From Physcocola sp002396385 (GTDB taxonomy: Bacteria > Bacteroidota > Bacteroidia > Bacteroidales > Paludibacteraceae): 64,000 nucleotides of DNA. This document shows, one piece after another, positions 16,185 through 25,370 of the stretch. The translations under genes were made by a program, and so were the position numbers. Below the pieces are notes generated by a model that had not been told where the DNA came from, did not search any database, and saw only the letters and a program-made list of their open reading frames with translations. The stretch covers positions 15,053 to 79,052 of the forward strand of contig CAMNDM010000014.1 in the NCBI GenBank assembly GCA_946535435.1. Direction: 5' to 3'. Each line of letters opens with the position of its first letter. Within the stretch, counting starts at the first letter, position 1.

Positions 16185-17291
16185 CTATTCGTTTTCTGCC
16201 TTTTCAGCCCTTAGCAAACTCCTATACGATCCGAACCCGCTGTCTTCGGCGATGGCTTGCTTGGAATATTCGGGGTGCTCTTTGTGTAATACTTTGGCAT
16301 GTGCCAAACGGTAGGAATTGACCATTTTGATAAAACTGCCATATTTTAGTTTGCTCACGTTGCGAAGTGTTGGCACATTGGTGTTCAACATTCGGGCCAG
16401 CTCCATTATGGTCAGGCTCGGATTCAGATATGGCTTGTCGTTTTCCATCAGTTGCTGTAGTTGTACCTCGAAGCCCTCGTTGGGCTTGGTCGCAATGCCT
16501 TCGTCTTCGGTCAGACTCTCTGTCATCTCGTCGGCTTCTGTGACCGGATTGACTGCGTTCTTTGGTTGGTATTCCTCAGGTATTGGCTGGATGTGGCTGT
16601 CAAGCACGTAGTTCAAGAAGAACACGTAGGCGGCTGCTATTACGAAAAATGCCCCTCCCATTATATAATGGTTCTTGGTGATAAAGGTCAGCCATATAAT
16701 GGGAAGCATGATTATTATGCGTGGGGTGATGTCTTTGGCGAAGTTGTTCGGAAATTCTTCCTCGTTCGAGTATTTGTTCTCGTAAAATATGCGCATCTGT
16801 TCTTTCAACCAGAACAAGGTCCGCATTATCGCTATCGAGAATATCGTACCCAATGCTCCTGCAATACACAGAATGTTAAATTCATAGGCTTGCAGAATGC
16901 CTTTGTCTAGCCATCCTAGCAGGGTGATGATTATTTCAAATGCTATTGGTATGTGGCTCAGCAATATAAGCTTTACCTCTAGTTTCTTTATCTGGCTGCA
17001 ATGCTTTATAATGCCCGTGACTATCAGGTTGGGTGTTATCAGCAGACAGAAACACCTTGCCGATATCAGGTTATCGGGGTTGTTCGGTTGTAATATGCAA
17101 CCCAGCAGTATTATGTTTATCGCATAGGTGAAAATCCATTTCTTCCGGTTCGGATAGTAAAAGTCCGGATTGTTTTTGTAAGGTGCGCATATGTGTCTCC
17201 ATTTTGTATAAGCGCAGAACAATCCCGAGACAATAAGGGATAGCGTGGCGGAGTACAGGAAAAGGTTACTGTTGACTATAATATTGTCCAT
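16185..17291 (-). CDS. membrane-anchored AraC-type transcriptional regulator
   Basis: 368 residues in two parts. Residues 1-235 hold six or seven hydrophobic segments (for example LFLYSATLSLIVSGLFCAY and IMLPIIWLTFITK). Residues about 275-365 form an AraC-like double helix-turn-helix: LTIMELARMLNTNVPTLRNV, then SFIKMVNSYRLAHAKVL, then SKQAIAEDSGFGSYRSLLRA. Such 7TM-HTH proteins are common in Bacteroidetes and are thought to pass an envelope signal to transcription. Targets are unknown. It stands alone, with TATTTTTG at 17356-17363 about 65 bp upstream as a possible -7 element. Confidence 0.8.
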   Translation of the reverse strand: MDNIIVNSNLFLYSATLSLIVSGLFCAYTKWRHICAPYKNNPDFYYPNRKKWIFTYAINIILLGCILQPNNPDNLISARCFCLLITPNLIVTGIIKHCSQIKKLEVKLILLSHIPIAFEIIITLLGWLDKGILQAYEFNILCIAGALGTIFSIAIMRTLFWLKEQMRIFYENKYSNEEEFPNNFAKDITPRIIIMLPIIWLTFITKNHYIMGGAFFVIAAAYVFFLNYVLDSHIQPIPEEYQPKNAVNPVTEADEMTESLTEDEGIATKPNEGFEVQLQQLMENDKPYLNPSLTIMELARMLNTNVPTLRNVSKLKYGSFIKMVNSYRLAHAKVLHKEHPEYSKQAIAEDSGFGSYRSLLRAEKAENE

Positions 17292-17514
17292 ATAGTTTTA
17301 TATATTGTGAATTGTTTATGTATCAAAGAATAAGTCTTTATCAGACGAAATTATGCAAAAATAATCAAATTTTCTAATTTATACGGTTAATATCCACTAT
17401 TTCGTCGCTTTTCTTTTGTTTCCTCTGTATGTTGTTGTGCGTTCGCTACTCCCGAAAAATACATGTTCCGGCAGGTCTCTCTCTCATTGTCACTTGCTGT
17501 GTCTTAGGCCTTAA

Positions 17515-17548
17515 TGAAAAGGGCGTATCGCAAACCGCGATACGCCCC
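17515..17548 (-). terminator. terminator of tpiA
   Basis: 11-bp perfect stem (17521-17531 with 17537-17547, 5-nt loop). On the minus strand it is followed by TTTTCATT. It lies 25 bp after the tpiA stop. Confidence 0.85.
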
Positions 17549-17572
17549 TGTCTTTTATGCGCGCGTTGGCTC

Positions 17573-18328
17573 TTACTTCCAAGCTTCGATGATTGGCATG
17601 AAGGTGTCTGCCTTCAAGGCTGCGCCACCAATCAAACCACCGTCAATGTCTGGCTGTGCGAACAACTCAGGTGCGTTGCTGCCCTTGCATGAACCGCCGT
17701 AGAGGATAGAAGTCTCTTCTGCTACCTTTGCATCGTAGTGGTCGGCAATTGACTTACGGATGAAAGCGTGAACTTCTTGTGCCTGCTCGCTAGTTGCGGT
17801 AAGGCCTGTTCCGATTGCCCATACTGGCTCGTAGGCTACTACGCATTTCGCGAAGTCTGCTGCTGAAAGGGTATACAATGCGGCCATCTGACCTTCGATT
17901 ACTGACTTGAAGGTGTTAGATTCGCGCTCTTCCTTGATCTCACCTACACAGAAGATTGGGGTCAAACCGTTGGCAAGTGCCTGCTGGAGTTTCTTGATCA
18001 GAAGTGCGTTGTTCTCGCCGTGGTACTGACGACGCTCTGAGTGGCCGAGGATGACGTACTTTGCGCCAGTTGATGCAATCATGTTTGCTGCAACTTCGCC
18101 TGTGTATGCGCCCTTCTCCTGTGCTGAGCAGTCTTCTGCTCCTACACCAATGATTGTGCCTTCAACTTCCTTTGCTACAGATGCAACTGAAATGAATGGA
18201 GTGCATACTACTACGTCGCACTTTACTGTCTTGCCGGCAAGCGCTGCCTTCAAATCTTTTGCCAATGCAATACCTTCTTGCAGGGTGGTGTTCATCTTCC
18301 AGTTGCCTGCTACGATTTTCTTTCTCAT
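17573..18328 (-). CDS. tpiA: triosephosphate isomerase
   Basis: Interconverts dihydroxyacetone phosphate and glyceraldehyde 3-phosphate in glycolysis and gluconeogenesis, in the cytoplasm. 251 residues, normal length. Active-site residues are all present: Asn9 and Lys11 (GNWKMN), His96 and Glu98 (GHSERR), the catalytic base Glu167 (AYEPVWAIGTG), and the phosphate loop YGGSCKGSNA / GGLIGGAALK. It is last in the DUF1599 - DoxX-like - tpiA group, a gene order I recall from many Bacteroidetes, and ends at a strong terminator. Confidence 0.96.
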   Translation of the reverse strand: MRKKIVAGNWKMNTTLQEGIALAKDLKAALAGKTVKCDVVVCTPFISVASVAKEVEGTIIGVGAEDCSAQEKGAYTGEVAANMIASTGAKYVILGHSERRQYHGENNALLIKKLQQALANGLTPIFCVGEIKEERESNTFKSVIEGQMAALYTLSAADFAKCVVAYEPVWAIGTGLTATSEQAQEVHAFIRKSIADHYDAKVAEETSILYGGSCKGSNAPELFAQPDIDGGLIGGAALKADTFMPIIEAWK

Positions 18329-18365
18329 TTGTTTTATATTTTAAAAGATAAGTAAAATAATTCGG

Positions 18366-19652
18366 TTAGTTTTCTGCGCTTCCCCCTTCCTGCACTGCTT
18401 CGACTGTGGTGGCTGGTTGGGCTTTCGCACTCTTCATCCGGTTCCAACCCCATTTTATTAAGTCGACGAGCTTGTCAAGGGCCAGTATAATGCCCAATAT
18501 GATGGCGAAGTCGCCTAATAGGCTGAAAAACTTCTTCCAGACCGACTGTGTTTGCAGGGTCGCTTCTTCGTTCTCTTCTAGTTTGCCTTCAAACGTTGGC
18601 ATCCCGTAATGGCTCCACATCCGGTATATGGTACCGTCTTTCACCAGTATCAGACCAGGGTTCGACTGTATCATGTTGCTCAACACTCTCCGGTCGGCGT
18701 TTACAATCGGATATTCGGCTCCGCCCGATTCTACACAATATTCTTCTGCTATGTTGCCATCGGCTTTGGTGGCGGTTAGGCAGTAGAATCGGTAGTTGTT
18801 GTCGCGGGCATAGTCGTATATGTCGTTTATCTGGTGGCGGGCCGATGTGCTTGCTTCTCTCAGGTCTTCTGCTACAAGCAGGAAGGTGTAGCCTTTGTAG
18901 TATGCTATCTCTTTTGTTATGTCGCCTTCCCCTCGGCTGTAGATTTGCAGGGCTGGGGCCTCTATACCTTCGGGGGTGGTTATCCGGCAGTCGTGCGTCG
19001 TGCTGAATAACTCGTTATCGTCCCACAGCACCTCTTCGCCGGTCAGTTTGTGGTCGCTCGTAAACGTTCGCAGGTCGGTTCCTGGGTGGTACGGACTTAA
19101 GTCTACCATTGGAAGCCTGACATAACTGGTTATCGATACGCAAATTGAGAATGCTAGGCTTATGGGTCCTATTGCCCACTCTATGCGGTTGGAGAATACA
19201 CTCTTACTGTATTCACGCCATATAAAGATGAGTATGGCGGTGGTCAGCCATACCACATATAGCCAGAACGACATCCGGTCGCTTGTCGGAAGTCCCGCTA
19301 TCTGGTGGTTGCCCGTTACGGGCGAAACAAATGCGGTGTAGAAGCTGAAGGGAGTCAGGAATCCTAACAACAATACCGTGTAGAGTGAGGTCTTCCGGAT
19401 GTTGGTCCCCAGTAGCGAACAGATTCCTATTGCAAACTCGGCGGCTGCAAACGACATTGCCAGCAGTGTCGACAACGGCTGGAAAAAAGTTAGTCCGGCA
19501 GCTTCCAGGTAGTCGTTCACCATTCCTGCCCCTATTACAGGGTTGCAGGCCCTGATGAATCCGAAGACCACAAACGTGATGCCCAGTAGCACACGGCACA
19601 GCGTGACTATGGCTATCTTCAGTTTGCTGTTTGCTGTCGGGTCTTTCTGCAT
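18366..19652 (-). CDS. DoxX-like membrane protein of the BT_3928 type
   Basis: 428 residues. An N-terminal DoxX-like part has about four membrane segments (CRVLLGITFVVFGFIRACNPV, then FFQPLSTLLAMSFAAAEFAIG and others up to residue 165). A soluble central domain (about 185-365) follows, then a final membrane segment (LLGDFAIILGIILALDKLVD) and a charged tail. The central part (TFLLVAEDLREAS, PGLILVKDGTIYRMWSHYGMP) has a thioredoxin-like flavour but no CxxC. The neighbours DUF1599 (4 bp upstream) and tpiA (37 bp downstream) are a conserved Bacteroidetes set. Function is unknown; a redox or membrane-integrity role is only a guess from DoxX. Confidence 0.72.
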   Translation of the reverse strand: MQKDPTANSKLKIAIVTLCRVLLGITFVVFGFIRACNPVIGAGMVNDYLEAAGLTFFQPLSTLLAMSFAAAEFAIGICSLLGTNIRKTSLYTVLLLGFLTPFSFYTAFVSPVTGNHQIAGLPTSDRMSFWLYVVWLTTAILIFIWREYSKSVFSNRIEWAIGPISLAFSICVSITSYVRLPMVDLSPYHPGTDLRTFTSDHKLTGEEVLWDDNELFSTTHDCRITTPEGIEAPALQIYSRGEGDITKEIAYYKGYTFLLVAEDLREASTSARHQINDIYDYARDNNYRFYCLTATKADGNIAEEYCVESGGAEYPIVNADRRVLSNMIQSNPGLILVKDGTIYRMWSHYGMPTFEGKLEENEEATLQTQSVWKKFFSLLGDFAIILGIILALDKLVDLIKWGWNRMKSAKAQPATTVEAVQEGGSAEN

Positions 19653-19656
19653 GGAG

Positions 19657-20196
19657 CTATTCGTTGAAGTCTATCTTTATCAAACCGAATACGGCATAGT
19701 TCACCATGTCCATATAGTTGGCGCCTATCCCTTCCGATATCAGGGTCTTGCTGTCGTTGTCTTCTATCTGTTTGGTGCGGTACAGTTTCATGAGGATGAG
19801 GTCGGTGTACGATGTCGTACGCATCGAACGCCATGCTTCGTCGTAGTCGTGGTTCTTTGCCACCATCAGGTCGCGGGTCGTCTTCATTTTCTCGTCGTAG
19901 GCGGCTAGGGCTTCTTCTTCACTCATATCGCACGTCTCGCTGAATCCTTTTTCCAACTGGATAAGCCCAATTATTCCGTAGTTGACTATGGCGACCAATT
20001 CCGGCCTGATGCCTTCGTCTATCATCGCATGACCTTTGGTCTCCAACGTCCTGATGCGGTTCGCCTTAATGAATATCTGGTCGGTTATCGAACTGGCGCG
20101 CATTATGCGCCATGCTGCTCCGTAATCCTTTAGTTTTTTTGAATAAATGTCTCTGCACGAGGCAATTACTTTGTCAAACTGTTCTTCTGTCTTCAT
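19657..20196 (-). CDS. DUF1599 domain protein (two copies)
   Basis: 179 residues made of two similar halves. KKLKDYGAAWRIMRASSITDQIFIKANRI in the first matches KNHDYDEAWRSMRTTSYTDLILMKLYR in the second, and each ends in a helix with VNYGIIGLIQLE / VNYAVFGLIKID. This is the DUF1599 pattern, of unknown function, seen upstream of BT_3928-like and tpiA genes. Conserved Asp/Trp/Arg in each half suggest a nucleotide or metal site. TAAATTTG at 20225-20232 (minus) may be its -7 box. Confidence 0.8.
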   Translation of the reverse strand: MKTEEQFDKVIASCRDIYSKKLKDYGAAWRIMRASSITDQIFIKANRIRTLETKGHAMIDEGIRPELVAIVNYGIIGLIQLEKGFSETCDMSEEEALAAYDEKMKTTRDLMVAKNHDYDEAWRSMRTTSYTDLILMKLYRTKQIEDNDSKTLISEGIGANYMDMVNYAVFGLIKIDFNE

Positions 20197-20297
20197 CTTG
20201 GCGCCTTCTTATCGAATTTTTTTTGCAAATTTACTTTTTTTTTGGTGATTTTTGACTTATTCGGCTGATTTTAGAGGGTAGTGTTTGTTCTTTTCTT

Positions 20298-20329
20298 TTT
20301 GTCTGCTTTGTTCCTTTTGCTTACTTTTG
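20298..20329 (+). promoter_or_regulatory. promoter of the NUDIX-FHA operon
   Basis: TTTG (20298-20301), 20 bp, TACTTTTG (20322-20329). This is a full match to the Bacteroidota consensus, 17 bp before the ATG at 20347. Confidence 0.65.
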
Positions 20330-20346
20330 TGAAATTTTTCGTGCTT

Positions 20347-20847
20347 ATGAATGATGAACTTTTCCCTTTGATTGATGAAGACGGTAATGTGGTGGGGAAG
20401 GCTACCCGCTCTGAGTGTCACAGTGGCTCTATGTTGTTGCATCCCGTCGTTCATCTGCATATCTTTAACAAGAATGGCGATCTGTTCTTACAAAAACGTT
20501 CTATGTCGAAAGATATTCAGCCTGGTAAATGGGATACGGCGGTAGGCGGACATGTCGATTATGGCGAAGACGTGGAGTCTGCTTTGAGGCGCGAAGTCCG
20601 CGAGGAACTGGGGGTGACCGATTTTGTCCCTTCCTTCCTCTTCCGCTACATTTTCCAAAACTCGGTGGAACGCGAAATGGTGAATGCTTTCCAAACAGTC
20701 TACGAGGGGCCTTTCAATCCCGATCCTGTCGAACTCGACGATGCACGGTTCTGGCCGGTTGCTGAAATTGAAGCGCATCTGGGACATGGGGTCTTTACTC
20801 CGAATTTTGAACAAGAGTTCCAACGGCTGAAGCCTTTTTTCAAATAA
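20347..20847 (+). CDS. NUDIX hydrolase
   Basis: 166 residues. The Nudix box is complete (GHVDYGEDVESALRREVREELG; Gly68, Glu74, Arg82, Glu83, Glu86, Glu87), so the enzyme should hydrolyse a nucleoside diphosphate linked to another group. The N-terminus FPLIDEDGNVVGKATRSECH resembles the YfcD/IDI-like branch, where the substrate is often undefined. I start at MNDELFP (20347). The in-frame extension back to 20281 would add a hydrophobic stretch lying across the promoter. It heads a three-gene plus-strand run with the FHA protein. Confidence 0.85.
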   Translation: MNDELFPLIDEDGNVVGKATRSECHSGSMLLHPVVHLHIFNKNGDLFLQKRSMSKDIQPGKWDTAVGGHVDYGEDVESALRREVREELGVTDFVPSFLFRYIFQNSVEREMVNAFQTVYEGPFNPDPVELDDARFWPVAEIEAHLGHGVFTPNFEQEFQRLKPFFK

Positions 20848-20906
20848 TTGTTTATGATGTGCGTCGGCCGTTTGTGTGTCGACCTTATTGCTTAAGTTTT
20901 TTCTGT

Positions 20907-21407
20907 ATGAAGAAGATTCGTTGTCCGAAATGTGACGAATTCATCGTTTTCGATGAGAAGAACATCGACATGGAAAATGTTGTGGTGTTCCATTGCCAGC
21001 ATTGTGGCAAGTCTTTCAAGGTCAAGTTTAAAAAGAAGAATAAGGAAGATATGCCCGAGGAACCAGATTTCGGGTCGTTGGTCGTGGTGGAGAATATGTT
21101 CGCCGAAAGGCAGGTCTTCAGCCTGCATCTTGGCGATAATGTCGTTGGCCGCCGTAACCCGGGAAATTCCATTGACTGTCCTATTGTTACTGCCGATCCT
21201 TCTATGGACCGCGAACATTGTGTCGTGAATGTGTCGGAGAAGAACGGACAATTGGTCTTCCGTATCCGTGATTGTAATTCCAACACGGGCACTTTTGTTA
21301 TGAACGAGGAGGTTACTAAAAAGGAACAGCGCATCATCCATAATTCCGAAATTATTTCGTTGGGCGCTACTACGCTGATTCTTAAAACTCCGGGTGCGGA
21401 TGAGTGA
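20907..21407 (+). CDS. zinc-ribbon/FHA domain protein
   Basis: 166 residues. An N-terminal zinc ribbon has Cys6, Cys9, Cys30 and Cys33 (CPKC, CQHC). A linker rich in Lys/Glu leads to a forkhead-associated domain, which binds phosphothreonine peptides: GRR at 81-83, DPSMDREHC with the Ser and His of the binding loop (about 98-105), then NSNTGTFVMNEE. The start MKKIRCPKCD at 20907 is preferred because upstream codons show no conservation signs. No kinase or phosphatase is adjacent; the next gene encodes a small membrane-anchored protein. Confidence 0.85.
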   Translation: MKKIRCPKCDEFIVFDEKNIDMENVVVFHCQHCGKSFKVKFKKKNKEDMPEEPDFGSLVVVENMFAERQVFSLHLGDNVVGRRNPGNSIDCPIVTADPSMDREHCVVNVSEKNGQLVFRIRDCNSNTGTFVMNEEVTKKEQRIIHNSEIISLGATTLILKTPGADE

Positions 21408-21463
21408 TAGACGGTCCGCCCTTACCCCTGGATAGAGGATATTTTTACTTTATACGAGTTTTT

Positions 21464-21802
21464 ATGAGAAATTTATTTTTAATGCTCTGCTTCGGAGCAT
21501 TGTTTGTGCTGATGGCTTTTTCCGATGTTGCAGATAAGAAAACGCGACTGTTTTCTGTCTTAGACACTCAAATTTCGGGGTTCGACAAAGTTCGCTCGTC
21601 TTATGCGGCGAGTTATAGTGCTGATGACATGGAGGAATACGACGGCACTCTTTCTGAATTGAAGTCTGATAGGAACATGGTTGAAAAAGACCTTGATGAG
21701 TGGCTGGACGCCCGTGAGGAAATCGAAAATCCGGCTGCCGATAGCCTTACAACTGTTCTGCTCGACCACTTAGTGAAGCTTTGTAAACTTCCTGAATATT
21801 AA
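21464..21802 (+). CDS. small hypothetical protein with signal anchor
   Basis: 112 residues. Hydrophobic segment at residues 4-20 (LFLMLCFGALFVLMAF), then a charged, probably helical region rich in Asp/Glu/Lys. It lies 56 bp after the FHA gene in the same direction and may be co-transcribed. No family recognised. The convergent lipoprotein gene follows 26 bp later. Confidence 0.55.
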   Translation: MRNLFLMLCFGALFVLMAFSDVADKKTRLFSVLDTQISGFDKVRSSYAASYSADDMEEYDGTLSELKSDRNMVEKDLDEWLDAREEIENPAADSLTTVLLDHLVKLCKLPEY

Positions 21803-21828
21803 TAACGCTGTGCGTGTCTGCTCTTACG

Positions 21829-23124
21829 TTATCTGTACGTGATGCTGCGGACTTGCATCTTGAAACTGTGTTCTTTTTCTCCCTCATTGTTATAGGCGTT
21901 TGGATCATCTGGTTTTGACGTTGACTCTACAGACAGCAGGCGCTTGGTCCAATTGCCCTTTGCGTCTCGCTCTTTAATAACGATGGTGTATTTGTCTTCT
22001 GTTTTGTACCCTTCCAGGTGTGTTATTTCTGTTATTCCCACAATTTCTGCATCCTTGTTGCGGGTATAGGTTGTGCAATCGCCTCCTTCGCGCTTGGTGC
22101 GTGTAAGGATTCCCGCCTGGTCATATTCATATCTGGCGAAACATTTAACGGTTAAGTCAGGGTCTTCTTCTCTGGGTATTATGCTGTATTCTTCAACAAG
22201 TTGACCTCTGTCGTTGCGGCTTTGGTGCTCGTATCTGAATGCTCCGTCTACGGGCCTTGCCTTTCCTTCTTCGCTAAATTCAATTGTTGTGGCATTCTCG
22301 GTTCCTTTAGGCTGCCATTTATTGTCGCAGAGGTAGGTCGTGACGGTCGCTTTTTTTACGTTGCCCCGCAAATCATAGATTTGTGCGTCGGGCATGGTGA
22401 ATCCCTTCGCCTGGTGAGGCGTACATTTGCTGTTTTTCTCCAACAGGCTTTGCACATCGCTCAGCCGGGCCTCCAATAGCCTTTTTTCGCTCGAAAGGCC
22501 TGCTATGCCGCCCATCGTACCCTTGAAGTAATTGAGGTGGCTTTGGGCATTCATAATGCCGGTCATGTGCTTCTCTACCTTCATCCAGTTCTCTATTTCC
22601 ATGGCATAGGCCTTGTCTTGTGCAATCAGTTTGGCGTAAGCCGATGCCAACTGGTATCGGAGGAAGGCCATTTGTGTCGTTTCGTTCATTTCCATACCCA
22701 ATGTTGTGTAGTCTTCTCCGTCTTGGAATATATTTCCCAGCATTTCTGCCATAAGGTCTGCCTTTTCGGTGTCTGTATAATCTTTCACATCGCCAAAGGT
22801 AGAGTTGAAACCTGCGGTAAGTGTTTTTTGTGTTTCTTTTAGCCATTTCAAGTCGTAAGCCAGATTGGCTGTCGAATCGCCGTGTTTCAGTATGGCTTTG
22901 GCCATGTGTGCGAATTCAGGGTTTTCTTTTACTTTCTTTCTGTCCAGAGAAAAGTAGTCGTCTCTTTCTGTGCCGTCGGTTGCCTCTCCGGTTGTGTAAT
23001 CGGTGTTTGCCGGCGGAAGTGATGTGTTAGTGTCGGTAGGTGTAGGTCCGGTTGTGGATGCAGACTGCTGTTGGCAGGCCTGGCACATGAAGAGTAGTCC
23101 GATAAGGGGGTAAAGTTTTTTCAT
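21829..23124 (-). CDS. hypothetical lipoprotein with YD-like C-terminal region
   Basis: 431 residues. Lipoprotein signal with Cys17 (LFMCQAC), a Thr/Pro-rich linker to about residue 45, a helical middle (residues 55-235), and a beta-rich C-terminal part. The last part contains runs such as FRYEHQSRNDRGQLVEEYS and ARYEYDQAGILTRTKREGGD, similar in style to YD/RHS-type repeats where each strand pair follows a DxxG turn. No enzymatic motif seen. It precedes a small membrane protein gene across a 23-bp gap. Function unknown. Confidence 0.6.
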   Translation of the reverse strand: MKKLYPLIGLLFMCQACQQQSASTTGPTPTDTNTSLPPANTDYTTGEATDGTERDDYFSLDRKKVKENPEFAHMAKAILKHGDSTANLAYDLKWLKETQKTLTAGFNSTFGDVKDYTDTEKADLMAEMLGNIFQDGEDYTTLGMEMNETTQMAFLRYQLASAYAKLIAQDKAYAMEIENWMKVEKHMTGIMNAQSHLNYFKGTMGGIAGLSSEKRLLEARLSDVQSLLEKNSKCTPHQAKGFTMPDAQIYDLRGNVKKATVTTYLCDNKWQPKGTENATTIEFSEEGKARPVDGAFRYEHQSRNDRGQLVEEYSIIPREEDPDLTVKCFARYEYDQAGILTRTKREGGDCTTYTRNKDAEIVGITEITHLEGYKTEDKYTIVIKERDAKGNWTKRLLSVESTSKPDDPNAYNNEGEKEHSFKMQVRSITYR

Positions 23125-23147
23125 TAATGTCTGGTGTTAGGTGTGTG

Positions 23148-23495
23148 TTATTTTCTTTTCTCTTTGAAAAAGTAATAGAGGTATACCACGGCTGTGCCTA
23201 AGGTTATTCCTATTGTAATTCCTAGGAATGTGGCAATGGCGGCATACATGTCGCTGCTTTGGAAAATAAAGTATGGCGAAATGCTAAATACTGCGGCAAA
23301 TGGTGCTATGCGGACCAGTGCTGCAGACTTGCTTTTCAACCACGATGTAAGGGTGGTGAACATAACGTATGTTAAACCTATGGTGACACACAATTCCAAA
23401 ATTGCCCCTATAAGGCCTAAGGCGACGAATATGGGCATAAATCCCTCTGATCTTGCAATATATCTAATATCATAATAAAAGTCTGATTGATACAC
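23148..23495 (-). CDS. small integral membrane protein
   Basis: 115 residues with three hydrophobic segments (IFVALGLIGAILELCVTIGLTYVMF, LVRIAPFAAVFSISPYFIF, AIATFLGITIGITLGTAVVYLYYFF) and a basic C-terminus KEKRK. It is upstream of and co-directional with the lipoprotein gene at 21829-23124. No family recognised. Confidence 0.55.
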   Translation of the reverse strand: MYQSDFYYDIRYIARSEGFMPIFVALGLIGAILELCVTIGLTYVMFTTLTSWLKSKSAALVRIAPFAAVFSISPYFIFQSSDMYAAIATFLGITIGITLGTAVVYLYYFFKEKRK

Positions 23496-23622
23496 AAGAT
23501 ACGGAAAATTGTGGGCTCTTCCAAATACCTGCTCTGCTTTCGTCCCTTGTCCGTTTTATTTCATGTGCTCTCTTTATGGAAGAAAATATATGTGCTGTGC
23601 ATATCGGGAAAAAACTTGCCGT

Positions 23623-24969
23623 TTATGGAATTTGTTCCTCCATGTCGTTCTGTCCGACAAACATGACGTAATAGATGGGCATATAGGTGACTTCTCCTTT
23701 CTTTTTTACCTGCTGGTTGTTTGAGAAGACTATTCCTCTCTTGACGGAATAGTCTGGGTTCTGTAAGAGGCGGGAAAGGGCGGAGTGCTTGGTGTAGTCT
23801 TTCCCCGACTTCACTTCTATTGGTAGTACCGACAACGACTCGAAATCGTCTATCAGAAAGTCGACCTCGCCGTTCTGCTTGTTGTCGTAATAGTTGAGCG
23901 AATGCCCGTGTGCTTTCAACTCTTGGGCGACAACCGACTCGTATACGGTTCCGAGGTTGATGCTTTCTTCGTCGTTGAATATTGCGTTGAAATTCTTCCT
24001 ATACAGCAGGCAGGTGAGAATGCCGACGTCGTTCAGGTATAGCTTGAGCAGATTCTTTCGGGCTGATTCTAACAATGGAAATCTAGGGTTGGATACGGAT
24101 TTCACCTCTAAGGCGATTCCGGCGTTTATCAGGTAGTCGAATTCGTCCTGGTAGTCTGTGAATGTCTTCTTCCCACCTTCTTCTATGTCCTTGAACACGA
24201 TCCTCTTTTTCTTGTTCTCTAATGCCGATGGAATGTAATCGTATACTCTGCGTATCTTCAGTTTGTGCTCGGTGTCGTATTGCGAGGCGTCCATACCGTA
24301 GTATCGGTGTATCTCGCTCTGCTGGCTCCTCAATTTGGCAATGTTGTTCGTCCTTAAATAGATGTTTACGATGTCGGGTAGCCCGCCACAAATCAGGTAT
24401 CGTTTGAACATCTTCATGATGAGGTTGTGGTTCTCTGTGCTTAACCCTTCGTCCGATTGGTAGTGCTTGCGCATGTCGTCTATCATCTCTCGGCCTATGT
24501 TGTTGGCTATGAGGAATTCTTCGAAGTCTAACGGATACATCTGCATGACGTGGATGCTGCCTATGGGTATTGACGTGGTCTGAGCCAATGTGACGCCAAG
24601 CAGTGAACCGCTGGCTACAAATGTGTATCTGTTGTCTTGCCTTAGGAATTTCAACATGGTCAGCAGATGCGGGTAGACCTGTATCTCGTCGAGGAACACT
24701 AGCGTGTCTTCTGCGTTGTTCATGCGGACTCCTCCGTATGAACTGAGCTGTATGTAGAAATCGGTCGTGTTCTGTATGTTCTTGAATACTTGGTTTTCTT
24801 TTGAATCTTGGAGCATGTTGATTTCTACAAAGTTCTTGAATAACTTTTTCCCAATGCGCCTTATGATGTAGGTTTTGCCTACCTGTCTTGCTCCGTCTAT
24901 TAGCAATATCTTGTTTGGCTTTGATTGAAAGAAGGTGGTTATTTCTTGCTCTATTTTTCTGTATAACAT
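23623..24969 (-). CDS. AAA ATPase with DUF4143 C-terminal domain
   Basis: 448 residues of the widespread AAA_14/DUF4143 type. Walker A is GARQVGKTY (residues 26-34) and Walker B LVFLDEIQ (about 89-96), with a sensor-like SGSLLG later. The C-terminal part carries a PD-(D/E)xK-like nuclease pattern: GEVDFLIDD then LPIEVKSGKDY. These ATPases are numerous in Bacteroidetes, often in variable regions; their role is unsettled (defence or toxin-like functions have been suggested). The gene is alone and its 5' side abuts the 33-bp repeat array, 35 bp upstream of the ATG. Confidence 0.85.
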   Translation of the reverse strand: MLYRKIEQEITTFFQSKPNKILLIDGARQVGKTYIIRRIGKKLFKNFVEINMLQDSKENQVFKNIQNTTDFYIQLSSYGGVRMNNAEDTLVFLDEIQVYPHLLTMLKFLRQDNRYTFVASGSLLGVTLAQTTSIPIGSIHVMQMYPLDFEEFLIANNIGREMIDDMRKHYQSDEGLSTENHNLIMKMFKRYLICGGLPDIVNIYLRTNNIAKLRSQQSEIHRYYGMDASQYDTEHKLKIRRVYDYIPSALENKKKRIVFKDIEEGGKKTFTDYQDEFDYLINAGIALEVKSVSNPRFPLLESARKNLLKLYLNDVGILTCLLYRKNFNAIFNDEESINLGTVYESVVAQELKAHGHSLNYYDNKQNGEVDFLIDDFESLSVLPIEVKSGKDYTKHSALSRLLQNPDYSVKRGIVFSNNQQVKKKGEVTYMPIYYVMFVGQNDMEEQIP

Positions 24970-25003
24970 TTTCCTTTCCTATTTTTCTGCAAATGTAACA
25001 TTT

Positions 25004-25370
25004 TTAATTCGATAGTAAAATTTTTTCTGACTTTTCCACATCTTTTTTTGCATTATTTCCAGACTTTTCCATATAAAATGAATGCTGTTTCACAGACTTT
25101 TCTATATAATTTTCACTTTGTTTTTTCGACTTTTCCACATCTTTTTTTGTATTATTTACAGACTTTTCTATATAAAATTGATGCTGTTTCACCGACTTTT
25201 CTATATAATTTTTACTTTGTTTTCCCGACTTTTCCACATCTTTTTTTTGCATTATTTCCAGACTTTTCCATATAAAATGAATGCTGTTTCACCGACTTTT
25301 CTATATAATTTTCACTTTGTTTTCCTGACTTTTCTATATATTTTTCAGTGCTATTTACCGACTTTTCCAT
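25004..25370 (-). pseudogene. possible frameshifted ORF of 11-residue repeats
   Basis: On the minus strand the repeat array reads as an 11-residue repeat beginning EKS and ending in a Tyr/Asp plus Ile, Met or Val (EKSVKQHSFYM, EKSGNNAKKDV, EKSGKQSENYI and variants). The frame from an ATG at 25368-25370 runs for four repeats, then breaks at 25241-25248 where the T-run has eight T instead of the seven seen in the equivalent unit at 25142-25148. Past it the next frame continues with six repeats to a stop at 25004. There is no signal peptide or flanking domain, so coding status is uncertain. Confidence 0.35.
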